From Clostridiales bacterium (lineage in GTDB: Bacteria > Bacillota > Clostridia > Lachnospirales > WQUN01), in assembly GCA_031269465.1 (NCBI GenBank), contig JAISZB010000062.1:1-41442 (forward strand): a DNA stretch of 41,442 nt, written 5' to 3'. Every line of letters starts with the position of its first letter. Position 1 is the first letter of the stretch. The notes below the pieces were generated by a model, which saw nothing but the letters and a program-made list of their open reading frames with translations, was not told where the DNA came from and made no database searches. Positions 33,454-41,440 of this stretch are shown piece by piece. The position numbers and the translations under genes were made by a program.

Positions 33454-34056
33454 ATAGAGCGCCTTGAGTAGCTCTGCGCGCCAGTCTGCGCTTGTCCTTG
33501 CCGCGCACAGCGCTCACCCGCCCCACCATCCGCAAGCGCATGCCGCTATAGAGCTGCAAACGCTTGCTTTTTTTATTGCGCTTAAGCTTTCACACCATAT
33601 CCCGCAGCAACCTCAGAAAATAACAGCTGAATTTCATTAGCTGCAATTGATTTTATTCATATTTTCGAGTATACTTGTACATAATCAACATATCTACCAA
33701 CGCTCAGTAAAAAACTTTAAGCAAAGCAATGCTATTCATAAGTTTTTTAATGAAAGCCTGCTTGAAAATAAAATTTTCTTTCAGGTTTCCCAGCGCTTTT
33801 TAGTTTCTAAGATTTATGCCAGCATAATCTCCTCAATATACTGATTTGTAAATGAACCTCTATGACGCTTAGCTTCACCTCTAATGATGAAAGCAGCCGA
33901 ATATTAATTATCGTCTGTTGATATCTTCTAATTCCGCGACTACTTTTGTACTAAAGCTCCTTTTTTAGCTTGATTAAAATCAGCAATTTGACTGAAATCA
34001 TTATAAATCACACTCCATTATCAGTTCTGAACAGTCTCATAGGAATATTTACCAAG
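33454..34056. other. Spacer between LysR 2 and the DUF5058 operon
   Basis: No supported gene. 33836-33893 is another repeat left end (ATACTGATTTGTAAATGAAC then TGACGCTTAGCTTCACC). 33953-33985 carries a single GCTCCTTTTTTAGCTTGATT arm. The rest is AT-rich. Confidence 0.35.
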
Positions 34057-34196
34057 CTGATTTGCATATGAAAATCCGATTTTTAAGCTTGATGATGCAG
34101 TAAGGCGCGAAATTCCGATATCGGAATTTCGCCCAGAAGTGGATAATCCAGCTCAAAAATTGTTGCATTTTACTGCAAATCAGTATGTATACTGGA
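34057..34196. repeat. Palindromic MITE-like repeat, copy 11 (ATTTGCA-end subtype)
   Basis: A complete copy with matching ends CTGATTTGCATATGAAA and TTTTACTGCAAATCAGTAT, arms TTTAAGCTTGATGATGCAG and GGATAATCCAGCTCAAAAA, and perfect core GGCGCGAAATTCCGATATCG / GAATTTCGCC. Confidence 0.8.
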
Positions 34197-34381
34197 AAGT
34201 TAAAGCTCTCGCAGTTAATACTCTAACAGCCTTGATTTAAGCCGTTCTTCATTATGCATCAAATACAAGCCTGGAAAACTGAAAACAGCGTAAAATCAAT
34301 GTCATCTCGATTTGTATGCGGGAACTTTTAACTCTCCAGATATATTGCAGGAGAAGCCTGCTTTTTCAATGGAGGGCTACC

Positions 34382-35128
34382 ATGAACGATTTTCTAGCAG
34401 TCGCAAACTCCGCCTTCATGTATCTGGTGGCAGGAACTGTCATCTTGGCAGTAGTAGCCATGTCCACCGTATTCATGATCAGAGCGTACAGAGAAGGCAT
34501 CCGCCTCGGCATCGACAAAAAGAAGCTTCAAAAGGCTATGACTTCAAGCGCCGCATTCACTGCGGTTCCTTCCATTTCCATCTTGCTTGGGGTTCTTGCG
34601 CTTGCCGGAAAGCTTGGGGTTCCAATTCCTTGGCTGAGGCTCTCCGTCGTAGGCGCTCTTCAGTATGAAAGTGTAGCGGCGCAAATGGCCGCCACCGGGC
34701 TGGGCGTTCCTTTTACACTAGAAAGTATGAATGAAAGCGCTTTCGTGGGAATCATTTTCGTCATGACCATCGGCATCGTATGGGGCGGCCTTTTCTGCAT
34801 TTTCGGACTCAAAAAATACCAGTCCAGAATCACAGGCAAGCCAGGGAAAAAGGATGCCCGCTGGGGCCAGCTTATGTTTACCGCAATGTTTATCGGCATG
34901 GTATGCGCATTCGTCGGCGCGGCATTCTCTGATCTAAGAGGCTATGGAGATAAAGATGCAACTTTTTTAAGCCTTGCCGTTATGATCATCTCCTCCGCCA
35001 GCATGGCAGCATTTACTTATCTTGTGAAAAATCGGGGAATTAAATGGCTGGAGAACTTTTCTTTGTCTTTTTCAATGATTATAGGAATGACTTTCGCTGT
35101 GATCCTAAAACTGGCAGGAGTGAGGTAA
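34382..35128 (+). CDS. DUF5058 family membrane protein
   Basis: 248 residues with about six to seven membrane helices. The start MNDFLAVANSAFMYLVAGTV and the segment KLQKAMTSSAAFTAVPSISI, then LGVLALAGKLGVPIPWLRLS and ALQYE, match DUF5058, an uncharacterised transporter-like family often paired with a second membrane protein. ATG at 34382 has GGAGGG; the frame is open to 34316 without a ribosome site. Its stop is directly followed by the ATG of the partner gene, so they are one unit. With an M20 peptidase downstream, uptake of a peptide-like or acylated amino acid is plausible but unproven. Confidence 0.82.
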   Translation: MNDFLAVANSAFMYLVAGTVILAVVAMSTVFMIRAYREGIRLGIDKKKLQKAMTSSAAFTAVPSISILLGVLALAGKLGVPIPWLRLSVVGALQYESVAAQMAATGLGVPFTLESMNESAFVGIIFVMTIGIVWGGLFCIFGLKKYQSRITGKPGKKDARWGQLMFTAMFIGMVCAFVGAAFSDLRGYGDKDATFLSLAVMIISSASMAAFTYLVKNRGIKWLENFSLSFSMIIGMTFAVILKLAGVR

Positions 35129-35821
35129 ATGACTGAAAGGACGAAAGCCGAGAATGAAAAGGAATTTATCGAGCGTCTGCACAGGCAGGGACGCATATGG
35201 TGCTCTGCCTGCATACTTCTCATGCTCGCCGCTCCCGTAGCGATAGGGTTGCGCCTTAACGCATGGCCGTCGATAGGAGGGGTTGCCAAGGGTGTTTTCA
35301 GCGTATGCATCATCTATATACCTGTATGCATCGTCGAAGTTATCACATACTCTCCGCTTCTTGGAACAGGCGCATCCTACTTGGCTTTCATTACGGGAAA
35401 TCTCTCAAACCTGAAAATCCCATGCGCCATGAACGCCCATGAGATAGTAGGCGTTGAGTTCGGCACTGTGGAAAACGAAATTGTCTCTACTCTCTCAGTG
35501 GCTGTATCAAGTCTTGTAACCTGCGCTGTGCTTGCCCTCGGAGTCATGCTCATCGCTCCTCTCGGGCCGCTTCTCTCCTCTAAGTTTCTGCAACCCGCCT
35601 TCAACACAATACTTCCCGCTCTATTTGGAGCTATGGGATTTACTTATTTTTCAAAAGCTCCAAAGGCGGCAATCGCCCCCGCAGCCTTTATGACGGCGCT
35701 CTGCCTTATTATCCCCGCCGCAGGCGGACAGGTCGGATTCCTGATTCCTTTGGGGGCCGCGATCGCAATCATTTGGACAAGATTTCTATACGTTCGAAAA
35801 AAGCTGGGATCTGTTGGATGA
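35129..35821 (+). CDS. Membrane partner protein of DUF5058
   Basis: 230 residues with about six membrane helices (CSACILLMLAAPVAIGLRL, GVFSVCIIYIPVCIVEVITY, TLSVAVSSLVTCAVLALGVM, and a C-terminal pair). It starts with zero spacing after the DUF5058 gene. The conserved-looking loop SPLLGTGASYLAFITGNLSN and the following LKIPCAMNAHEIVGVEFGT lie between helices and could form a substrate site. I do not recognise a named family. Strict adjacency to DUF5058 suggests a two-subunit membrane complex. Confidence 0.78.
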   Translation: MTERTKAENEKEFIERLHRQGRIWCSACILLMLAAPVAIGLRLNAWPSIGGVAKGVFSVCIIYIPVCIVEVITYSPLLGTGASYLAFITGNLSNLKIPCAMNAHEIVGVEFGTVENEIVSTLSVAVSSLVTCAVLALGVMLIAPLGPLLSSKFLQPAFNTILPALFGAMGFTYFSKAPKAAIAPAAFMTALCLIIPAAGGQVGFLIPLGAAIAIIWTRFLYVRKKLGSVG

Positions 35822-35830
35822 GGTTCAGAC

Positions 35831-35951
35831 ATATACTGATTTTCATAGGAAACCGCCTTTTTTGTTGATTATGCAGCGAGTGCGATTGATATCGGCATTT
35901 CGCTCCGCTCAATGGATAATCAAACGCCAAAAAGGAACGAAAATCGGTATA
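35831..35951. repeat. Palindromic MITE-like repeat, copy 12 (asymmetric core)
   Basis: Left end ATATACTGATTTTCATAG, arms TTTTTTGTTGATTATGCAGC and AATGGATAATCAAACGCC, core GTGCGATTGATATCGGCATT, right end AAAATCGGTATAA. It splits the DUF5058 pair from the M20 gene. Confidence 0.78.
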
Positions 35952-36095
35952 ATTGCGCACTGAAGATATCCGCTCATTCAGGAATATCCGCATGAGTAAA
36001 ATAAAACTATCGGGGTTCGGCTCCAGAGCCTTTATTCAAGCCTACAATGCATGGCCTCTGTCCGCGTTGCGATGAAGGCCGGAAAGGCGGAACTT

Positions 36096-37538
36096 ATGTT
36101 TTTCGCAGTCATACTATTATTCACTGCAGCAATAATCTTCGGCGCAGCCTGCATCAATGCCATTCGCATGAAGCGTAAGAACCCACCATTCGCAGCTTAC
36201 AAGGGCGACGATGCCGTTAACGCGAAATACGCCAAGGATTTGTCAAAGATGATTCAAGTCCCCACCATAAATGACGGCTCCATTGATCCATACGAGATAC
36301 ACTCAAACTTCAATAAATTCCATGAGCTCCTAAAAGCCTTGTTTCCTTTGTGCCACTCAGAGATGGAGAGAGTAGACTTGCAAACGGACGCCCTGCTTTT
36401 CCGCCTTAAAGGCGCAGACTCCTCAAAAGGGGCGATTGTATTAATGGCGCATCAGGATGTCGTGCCTGCCGACGGGCTTTGGAAGCACGATCCGTTTTCC
36501 GGCGACATTGATGATTCAAGAGTCTGGGGCAGAGGGGCAGTTGATACAAAAGGATCTCTCTGCGCAATATTTGAAGCCCTAGAAAGCCTTATAGCAGAAG
36601 GCTTCACTCCTTCCCGAGACATTTACATCTCTTCCTCAAACAATGAGGAGACTATGGGCGACGGCGCTGCCAGAGCTGTGAACTATTTCAAAAAAAACGG
36701 AATACCCGTGGAAATCGTAAGCGATGAAGGCGGAGCAATCATCGAAAGCCCTATGCCAGGCTTGTCTGGCCACTATGCAATGCTTGGCATTGTTGAAAAG
36801 GGAATTGCGAATGTTAAGTTCACCGCCCGCTCCTCCGGCGGCCATGCCAGCGCTCCCCCGAAAAATTCCCCCATTGCGAAGCTTTCGGCATTCGTTTCCG
36901 ATATAGACAAGCGCCCTCCGTTTGAGTCTAAGCTCTCCGAACCGCTGTGCCAAATGTTTGAGGCTCTAGCGCCCAGCATGAGTTTCCCATACCGTTTTCT
37001 TTTCGGGAACCTATGGCTTTTCGGACCGATAATCAAACTTGCCATGCCTGCCATAAGCTCTCAAGCAAACGCTATGCTCCGCACAACTTGCGCATTCACT
37101 ATGGCGCAAGGAAGCAAAGCGGCCAATGTAATGCCTGAAACAGCCAGCGTAACAGCAAATGTCAGATTCATCATGCACCAGCCTCGCGAAGAATCTCTGG
37201 ATCTTCTCAAGGAGGCAAGCGTAAAGCACGGCTTGGAGATGGAAGTACTCTATAGCCACGACTGCTCCCCTTATGTAGATATAGGGAGCAGCCAGTATCA
37301 ATATGTAGAAGACTGCCTTTCGAAGACTTTTCCAAACGCAGGCATTGCCCCGTACATAATGATAGGAGGCACTGACTCCCGTCACTTCAGCGAAATCTGC
37401 AAGTGCGTCGTAAGATGCTCCCCTATCATCATGGATTCACAGCAACTAAACAGCATGCATGCCGCCGATGAGAATGTCTATATTGACTCAATCGCCCAGG
37501 CCGTGGATTTCTATCGGTTAATGATCAAAGAAGCTTAG
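36096..37538 (+). CDS. M20-family metallopeptidase / amidohydrolase, membrane-anchored
   Basis: 480 residues. An N-terminal membrane helix (MFFAVILLFTAAIIFGAAC) precedes a two-zinc M20 catalytic domain. Zinc and catalytic residues are visible: H119 and D121 in LMAHQDVVPADG, D150 in GRGAVDTKG, catalytic EE184-185 in SNNEETMGD, D210 in VSDEGG, and the final His in GGTDSRHF. The pattern is closest to PM20D1 / carboxypeptidase-S-like members, which split or form N-acyl amino acids or dipeptides. I start at 36096, where AAGGCGG lies five bases upstream; the frame is open to 36051 without a ribosome site. It follows the DUF5058 pair across a repeat and may process its substrate. Confidence 0.9.
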   Translation: MFFAVILLFTAAIIFGAACINAIRMKRKNPPFAAYKGDDAVNAKYAKDLSKMIQVPTINDGSIDPYEIHSNFNKFHELLKALFPLCHSEMERVDLQTDALLFRLKGADSSKGAIVLMAHQDVVPADGLWKHDPFSGDIDDSRVWGRGAVDTKGSLCAIFEALESLIAEGFTPSRDIYISSSNNEETMGDGAARAVNYFKKNGIPVEIVSDEGGAIIESPMPGLSGHYAMLGIVEKGIANVKFTARSSGGHASAPPKNSPIAKLSAFVSDIDKRPPFESKLSEPLCQMFEALAPSMSFPYRFLFGNLWLFGPIIKLAMPAISSQANAMLRTTCAFTMAQGSKAANVMPETASVTANVRFIMHQPREESLDLLKEASVKHGLEMEVLYSHDCSPYVDIGSSQYQYVEDCLSKTFPNAGIAPYIMIGGTDSRHFSEICKCVVRCSPIIMDSQQLNSMHAADENVYIDSIAQAVDFYRLMIKEA

Positions 37539-37873
37539 AGATTGGAAATCATGCATTAAGATGCATATCTAACTCAAATATTGCCTGGCTATCCATTGAA
37601 TATCCAGGGCAATATACCGTTTTGCAGTCAGCTTGAAAATCCATTGGCGCCTGAATAATCAAACTCCAAAACATGCTGGCACAAAAAAGTCAATATTGGA
37701 TATACTGGTTTAGCAGCGGATACATCTGTTGGCTGCCAATTAGACGTGAGTCTGGGGAAATAGCTATCAATTCACAGGCTCTAATTCTTTTCAATGTGGA
37801 GTAAGAGCAAGTACAAACTATAATTCTGGCCAAGCAACATTTAATATAGGCTATTTTTAAACTTTAAAAACAA
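37539..37873. other. Convergent spacer with degenerate repeat
   Basis: 37613-37707 (TATACCGTTTTGCAGTCAG ... AATAATCAAACTCCAAAAC ... GGATATACTGG) is a worn repeat copy that has lost its core. No gene. Confidence 0.45.
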
Positions 37874-37912
37874 AAAGGCATAAAAAGAAAAGAATATTCT
37901 TTTTATGCCTTT
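37874..37912 (-). terminator. Rho-independent terminator of the anchored acidic protein gene
   Basis: A 16-bp stem (37874-37889 with 37897-37912) with a 7-nt loop, followed on the minus strand by TTGTTTTTAAAG. It is 58 bp past the stop. Confidence 0.85.
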
Positions 37913-37969
37913 GCTTGCGTAGTCAGAACTACAAATCATATTTGTTTGTTTTTAGCGGCGCAGGCCATC

Positions 37970-38557
37970 TCATCCTCTGGGAAGCTCCCAATCAGCGGGA
38001 AACAGATCATGGAATTTAGGCGACATCGTACAAGTTCCGTCAGCCTCAATCAAAAAGCCCTCGCAATCGTCGGCTGTCCATGAAGCGTTGAAAATGACTG
38101 TTTTCCTAGAGTCCAGGATTGTTTTCCCAAGCTCCTCTGAAGCGCCCTCGAGATCCATGAAGCAGTACTGCAAAGCGTTCTCAATGGCTTCTGTGCGCGC
38201 CTCGCTTCCATATTCAGCAACTTTCGCGCGCACCATTTCGGACAGCGGAAGGCTCGGAGGGCGATACGCCTTTCTGGCTGCATCAAGCGCAGCTTCCATC
38301 TCCTCATCCATGAAGGCGTCTAATGGCTCTTCTTCACGATCATCCACATTCGTAAATTCCGCCTCGGGAATATCGCTTTCCAGCGCCCAGGCCTCCATTT
38401 CAGCTTCACTGGAAGCAGGCGCGGCGTCCGAAGCGGAATAACGCTTTTCGCCATACGCCGCGGCCCTTTCGCCATCACCCACTGAAAGCAGCTTTACGCC
38501 GCCGACAGAAATCGCCAGCATAGAAGCAATGGATACAGCGGCAAATAATCCATCCAT
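37970..38557 (-). CDS. Membrane-anchored acidic protein of unknown function
   Basis: 195 residues. One N-terminal membrane helix (FAAVSIASMLAISVGGVKLL), then an Asp/Glu/Ala-rich stalk (about 40-90, e.g. SSEAEMEAWALESDIPEAE), then a compact C-terminal part with LSEMVRAKVAEYGSEARTEA, IENALQYCFMDLEGA and FNASWTADDCEGFLIEADGT. Two or three Cys are spaced through this part. ATG at 38557 has AAAGGAG. It stands alone with its own terminator. I recognise no family. The topology suggests the acidic part is outside the cell. A surface or sporulation-type role would be a guess. Confidence 0.7.
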   Translation of the reverse strand: MDGLFAAVSIASMLAISVGGVKLLSVGDGERAAAYGEKRYSASDAAPASSEAEMEAWALESDIPEAEFTNVDDREEEPLDAFMDEEMEAALDAARKAYRPPSLPLSEMVRAKVAEYGSEARTEAIENALQYCFMDLEGASEELGKTILDSRKTVIFNASWTADDCEGFLIEADGTCTMSPKFHDLFPADWELPRG

Positions 38558-39023
38558 AGTCAATTCTCCTTTAAACGTTCGCAGTGAAGACGCAGCCGGC
38601 AAGCCCGCTTCCCCCGCCGCATTGGCTTTAAAGCATCATAATGCTTCCAAAGTCAATATTTGCAATATTAATAATTAGTCAAACTAATATAACCAATTCC
38701 TAATGCGCATTTTTCGATCAAGCGGAAATATCGCCGCAAAGGTATCATTGAAAATAGCGCCCAGAAATTAGAATATCTTTAAAAAACGTTGATTATACGC
38801 TTTCTTGCCAGAAATGAAATGATGTCATTGCAACCCTATCGATTCTACATGTACCTATTCGAAGTTAAATATATTTCATATGCAAGTCCGCAGGTTCGGG
38901 GGTGAGGGGCTAATAAATCGTATCAGCCGCTCCTCGCCGCCTCATTGCAATCTTTGCCTAGAATATGCATGCTTTAACTAAAGCTGGACTTTTTAGAGTT
39001 GTCTCCCCTTTAATTTTGAGTTC
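38558..39023. other. Spacer with end of the second insertion family
   Basis: 38698-38732 (TCCTAATGCGCATTTTTCGA TCAAGCGGAAATAT) matches the left end of the nested 202-bp element at 2226. The opposite end is not visible. 38880-38950 has an imperfect GC-rich dyad without a U-run. No gene. Confidence 0.45.
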
Positions 39024-40277
39024 TTATAGATTGCTGCGCTCTAAAAACTTCTTTATTTTAGTCCATGCCTTTTTAGTGTTTTCAAAATCCCTATAATGCG
39101 CTTCAACATGAGAATCAAAATAATCGAGTTCGGTCAATAAATCCTTGAACTTATCATTTCCGAAATAAGCGCATATACTGGGAATCACCTTTGACAAATC
39201 CTCTTTTATTCTATGCATTTCAGCTTGGTATCCGTTTCGGTTTGTAATATACATAAGGAGCGGCTTATAGCGAATCCAACCTAGAGAAGCTTGCAAAAAT
39301 CTCTTCCTAATGAAGCTTGAGTCTGTCCGCATCGACTTCAGCTCATTGGGTAGCACGCCGAGAAGCAAATGTTCGCAGGTCGAAAAGCCATCATGAAAAG
39401 TATAGCAGGGAATCTTCCTTACGGTGCAATCAGATAGGCAGGTGCTTAAAAAAGTGTCTTCGCCCCTGGCGCCAGGCGGATTATAAAACGGAAATAACTT
39501 GTCAGTATTTTTAAGGTTAAAACCCAAATTTGCGCCTGAAATAAATTTCGCCCCGTTAATTTCCTTGACAGTTTTGATTTCGGTATTTTCAATTACTTCA
39601 AGGCTTGCGTAAGTAACTCCGCCGTCAATCATCTTTTTCTTTATCGACGCCCAGTTTATAATGTCATTGCTTATAGCCTCGATGAAAAGCTTAAATTCTC
39701 TTTCCTTCAGCTCTCCGCTGAAATCCAGGCAAGGTATGGGTGAAATATAGCCGCAATGATGGCCATGAGTCATATCGCAGTGCTTGAGATTCTCAATATG
39801 CGTAGATAAAACCTCTTGTCCTTTCCATACAATGCTGTCATTAACCTTAATCGTCGCCACTGGATACTCGTCATCATCAAGAAAAATAAGATAATCCATT
39901 TTATTTTTGAGGGCAAAATACAAAACAGTATTTCTTTTCATAGCATAGCCCTCGCCGAATATCAAATTGGCTTCTTTCAAATTTACAGCTTTGTTCTCAA
40001 CTAAATAGCCAACTTCATTTTCCACCCCTGAATGACCGATGTAATGGGCGGAATCAATCGTATCAAATATTTCTTCATCTGAGATTTTATAGTCATAGGG
40101 CTTTGTGCGCTTATAAGCCAAGTCATAGGCCACAAAAAGGTGCAGGGCATAATTCTTGTTATTGACGGCCCCTGACTCATTCCAGTTGTTCACATATGTT
40201 TTTGCCACGCTCTTAAAGTTTTTGCGCCCTGTTACAAAACCAATGCCGACATTCAAGACTCTGCTTTTCTTCGTCAT
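39024..40277 (-). CDS. GT-A-type glycosyltransferase-like protein
   Basis: 417 residues, soluble. LNVGIGFVTGRKNFKSVAKT begins a nucleotide-binding fold. The segment MKRNTVLYFALKNKMDYLIF then LDDDEYPVATIKV carries a DDD metal/nucleotide-binding motif of GT-A glycosyltransferases. GVTYASLEVIENTE, GANLGFNL and PPGARGEDTFLSTCLSD resemble the acceptor and catalytic-acid regions. ATG overlaps the stop of the small upstream ORF by 4 bp (ATGA). Donor and acceptor are unknown; surface polysaccharide or protein glycosylation are possible. Confidence 0.7.
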   Translation of the reverse strand: MTKKSRVLNVGIGFVTGRKNFKSVAKTYVNNWNESGAVNNKNYALHLFVAYDLAYKRTKPYDYKISDEEIFDTIDSAHYIGHSGVENEVGYLVENKAVNLKEANLIFGEGYAMKRNTVLYFALKNKMDYLIFLDDDEYPVATIKVNDSIVWKGQEVLSTHIENLKHCDMTHGHHCGYISPIPCLDFSGELKEREFKLFIEAISNDIINWASIKKKMIDGGVTYASLEVIENTEIKTVKEINGAKFISGANLGFNLKNTDKLFPFYNPPGARGEDTFLSTCLSDCTVRKIPCYTFHDGFSTCEHLLLGVLPNELKSMRTDSSFIRKRFLQASLGWIRYKPLLMYITNRNGYQAEMHRIKEDLSKVIPSICAYFGNDKFKDLLTELDYFDSHVEAHYRDFENTKKAWTKIKKFLERSNL

Positions 40278-40519
40278 TCAGCCGCACAAGCTTTCCATTT
40301 CACCAATCTGAGAGCGGCATCCAAAGGGGAATCATATTGCTTCTTAATTCCGCAAGCAATATTGGAATCTTCATCCTGCCGTCTGCTAGACTTTGACTCG
40401 CCATTCGCATTGTCACTTCTCTTTTTGGCGGATTCGCAGACAGCATCATCTGAGAGTTCAACTGATTCAAATGTGATGTCTTTGCTCGATGCTGCTATTC
40501 TCATTAAAACTATATCCAT
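40274..40519 (-). CDS. Small ORF coupled to the glycosyltransferase gene
   Basis: 81 residues from ATG at 40519 (an in-frame TTG at 40561 would give 95). The sequence is rich in Ser, Lys, Asp and Glu (SAKKRSDNANGESKSSRRQD), low complexity in the middle, with a short C-terminal LDAALRLVKWKACAAE. No family is recognised. The 4-bp overlap with the next gene supports real translation. The start is unsure because AAGGA is rather far from 40519. Confidence 0.5.
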   Translation of the reverse strand: MDIVLMRIAASSKDITFESVELSDDAVCESAKKRSDNANGESKSSRRQDEDSNIACGIKKQYDSPLDAALRLVKWKACAAE

Positions 40520-40561
40520 TATATAGATCACATTCCTTAACTTTGAGTTTCTGTTTTGCAA

Positions 40562-40695
40562 CTGGCTTTTTGGGTATTGATCATACGATTCGAGCGTCTA
40601 GATCCAGGTTTGAGCAACATGGAAGACGATGTAGCATGGCTTATCTTAGCCATTCTAGCAGGGCAATTTTCGCAAAAAGCAAGTACTTTTCACAT
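40562..40695. other. Upstream spacer of the glycosyltransferase unit
   Basis: No clear promoter or gene. Short region between the small ORF and the next repeat. Confidence 0.3.
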
Positions 40696-40827
40696 TATAC
40701 CGCTTTTCATCAAATGTTGCTTTTTTGGAGCTTGATTATCCATTGAGTGGCGCGATTGATATCGGCATTTTGCACTCGCTGTATAATCAAGCTCAAAAGA
40801 GGTAATTTTATATGAAAAGCAGTATAT
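40696..40827. repeat. Palindromic MITE-like repeat, copy 14 (asymmetric core, near-consensus ends)
   Basis: Left end TATACCGCTTTTCATCAAAT, arm GGAGCTTGATTATCCATTGA, core GCGATTGATATCGGCATTTT, right arm GTATAATCAAGCTCAAAAG, right end GGTAATTTTATATGAAAAGC plus AGTATA. A second right half (CATTGGATAATCAAGCTCC ... GCGACTGCATATC) follows to 40886. Copy 13 is the worn one at 37613. Confidence 0.85.
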
Positions 40828-40886
40828 ATAGAGCCTCATTGGATAATCAAGCTCCAAAATCGGTACATGCGACTGCATATCTGCGC

Positions 40887-41251
40887 AAACAGTCGATATT
40901 CTGATTCAGCATCCGTTTTAGGCGCAGGCCGATGCCGTAATTGGAGGGTTTAAAAGCAGGGATTCCGGAACTTCAAGCGGAAGGGACTGCTGCCATGCAT
41001 CGGGGTCTTTGAGCTTCGCATCCAAAGCGGCAGGCGCGGCTGCAGGCTCAAACTGCATAAATGCAATGTCCGCCGTCGTTTCATCCGTTAAGATTCGCTT
41101 GAATATCTCAACTCAGCTCTGAATATCGCGCCGGGTGAAGCAAGATTCCGAAATTGCAAGGCGATTTCAGGATATAGCGTTTTCAGTCCCCTCTACCTCC
41201 TTATCCGCCGAATTGAATTCCTGCCAACTGCTTGTCAATACAGGCATTTCG
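40887..41251. other. Spacer next to the IS200/IS605 end
   Basis: About 365 bp with no supported gene; open frames are short and lack ribosome sites. Its last part (about 41235-41254) borders the transposon and would supply the omega-RNA guide. Confidence 0.35.
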
Positions 41252-41440
41252 TCAGTGAACTACCCCATAGCTAAAGCTAGGGGCTTCTTGCGTAGTGCCC
41301 TGACTTAGCACGGCAGAATATTTACCGTGCCAGAGGTTGGGCAAATTTAGCAAGCTATCCCCGCAGTTCCTGCGGTTAGAATGTTTATAGCGGCGTTTAT
41401 ATCCCTGTCGTGGATTGATCCACATTCGGCGCATTGCCAC
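41252..41440 (-). ncRNA. IS200/IS605 right end and probable omega-RNA scaffold
   Basis: Minus strand, overlapping the tnpB 3' end. It contains stem GCACGG/CCGTGC (41308-41313 with 41325-41330) and a terminal hairpin CCCC-TAGC/GCTA-GGGG (41263-41283, one bulged A), then GTTCAC at 41255-41260. The subterminal imperfect hairpin is the feature recognised by the TnpA transposase. TnpB of this family is guided by an omega-RNA made from this end, with the guide starting just beyond the element, here about 41254 downward. The 5' limit is approximate. Confidence 0.65.

Noticed and set aside
33156..34300. A tRNA or other structured RNA in the spacers
   Set aside because: No cloverleaf with a CCA-like end or conserved T-arm sequence was found here or elsewhere in the window.
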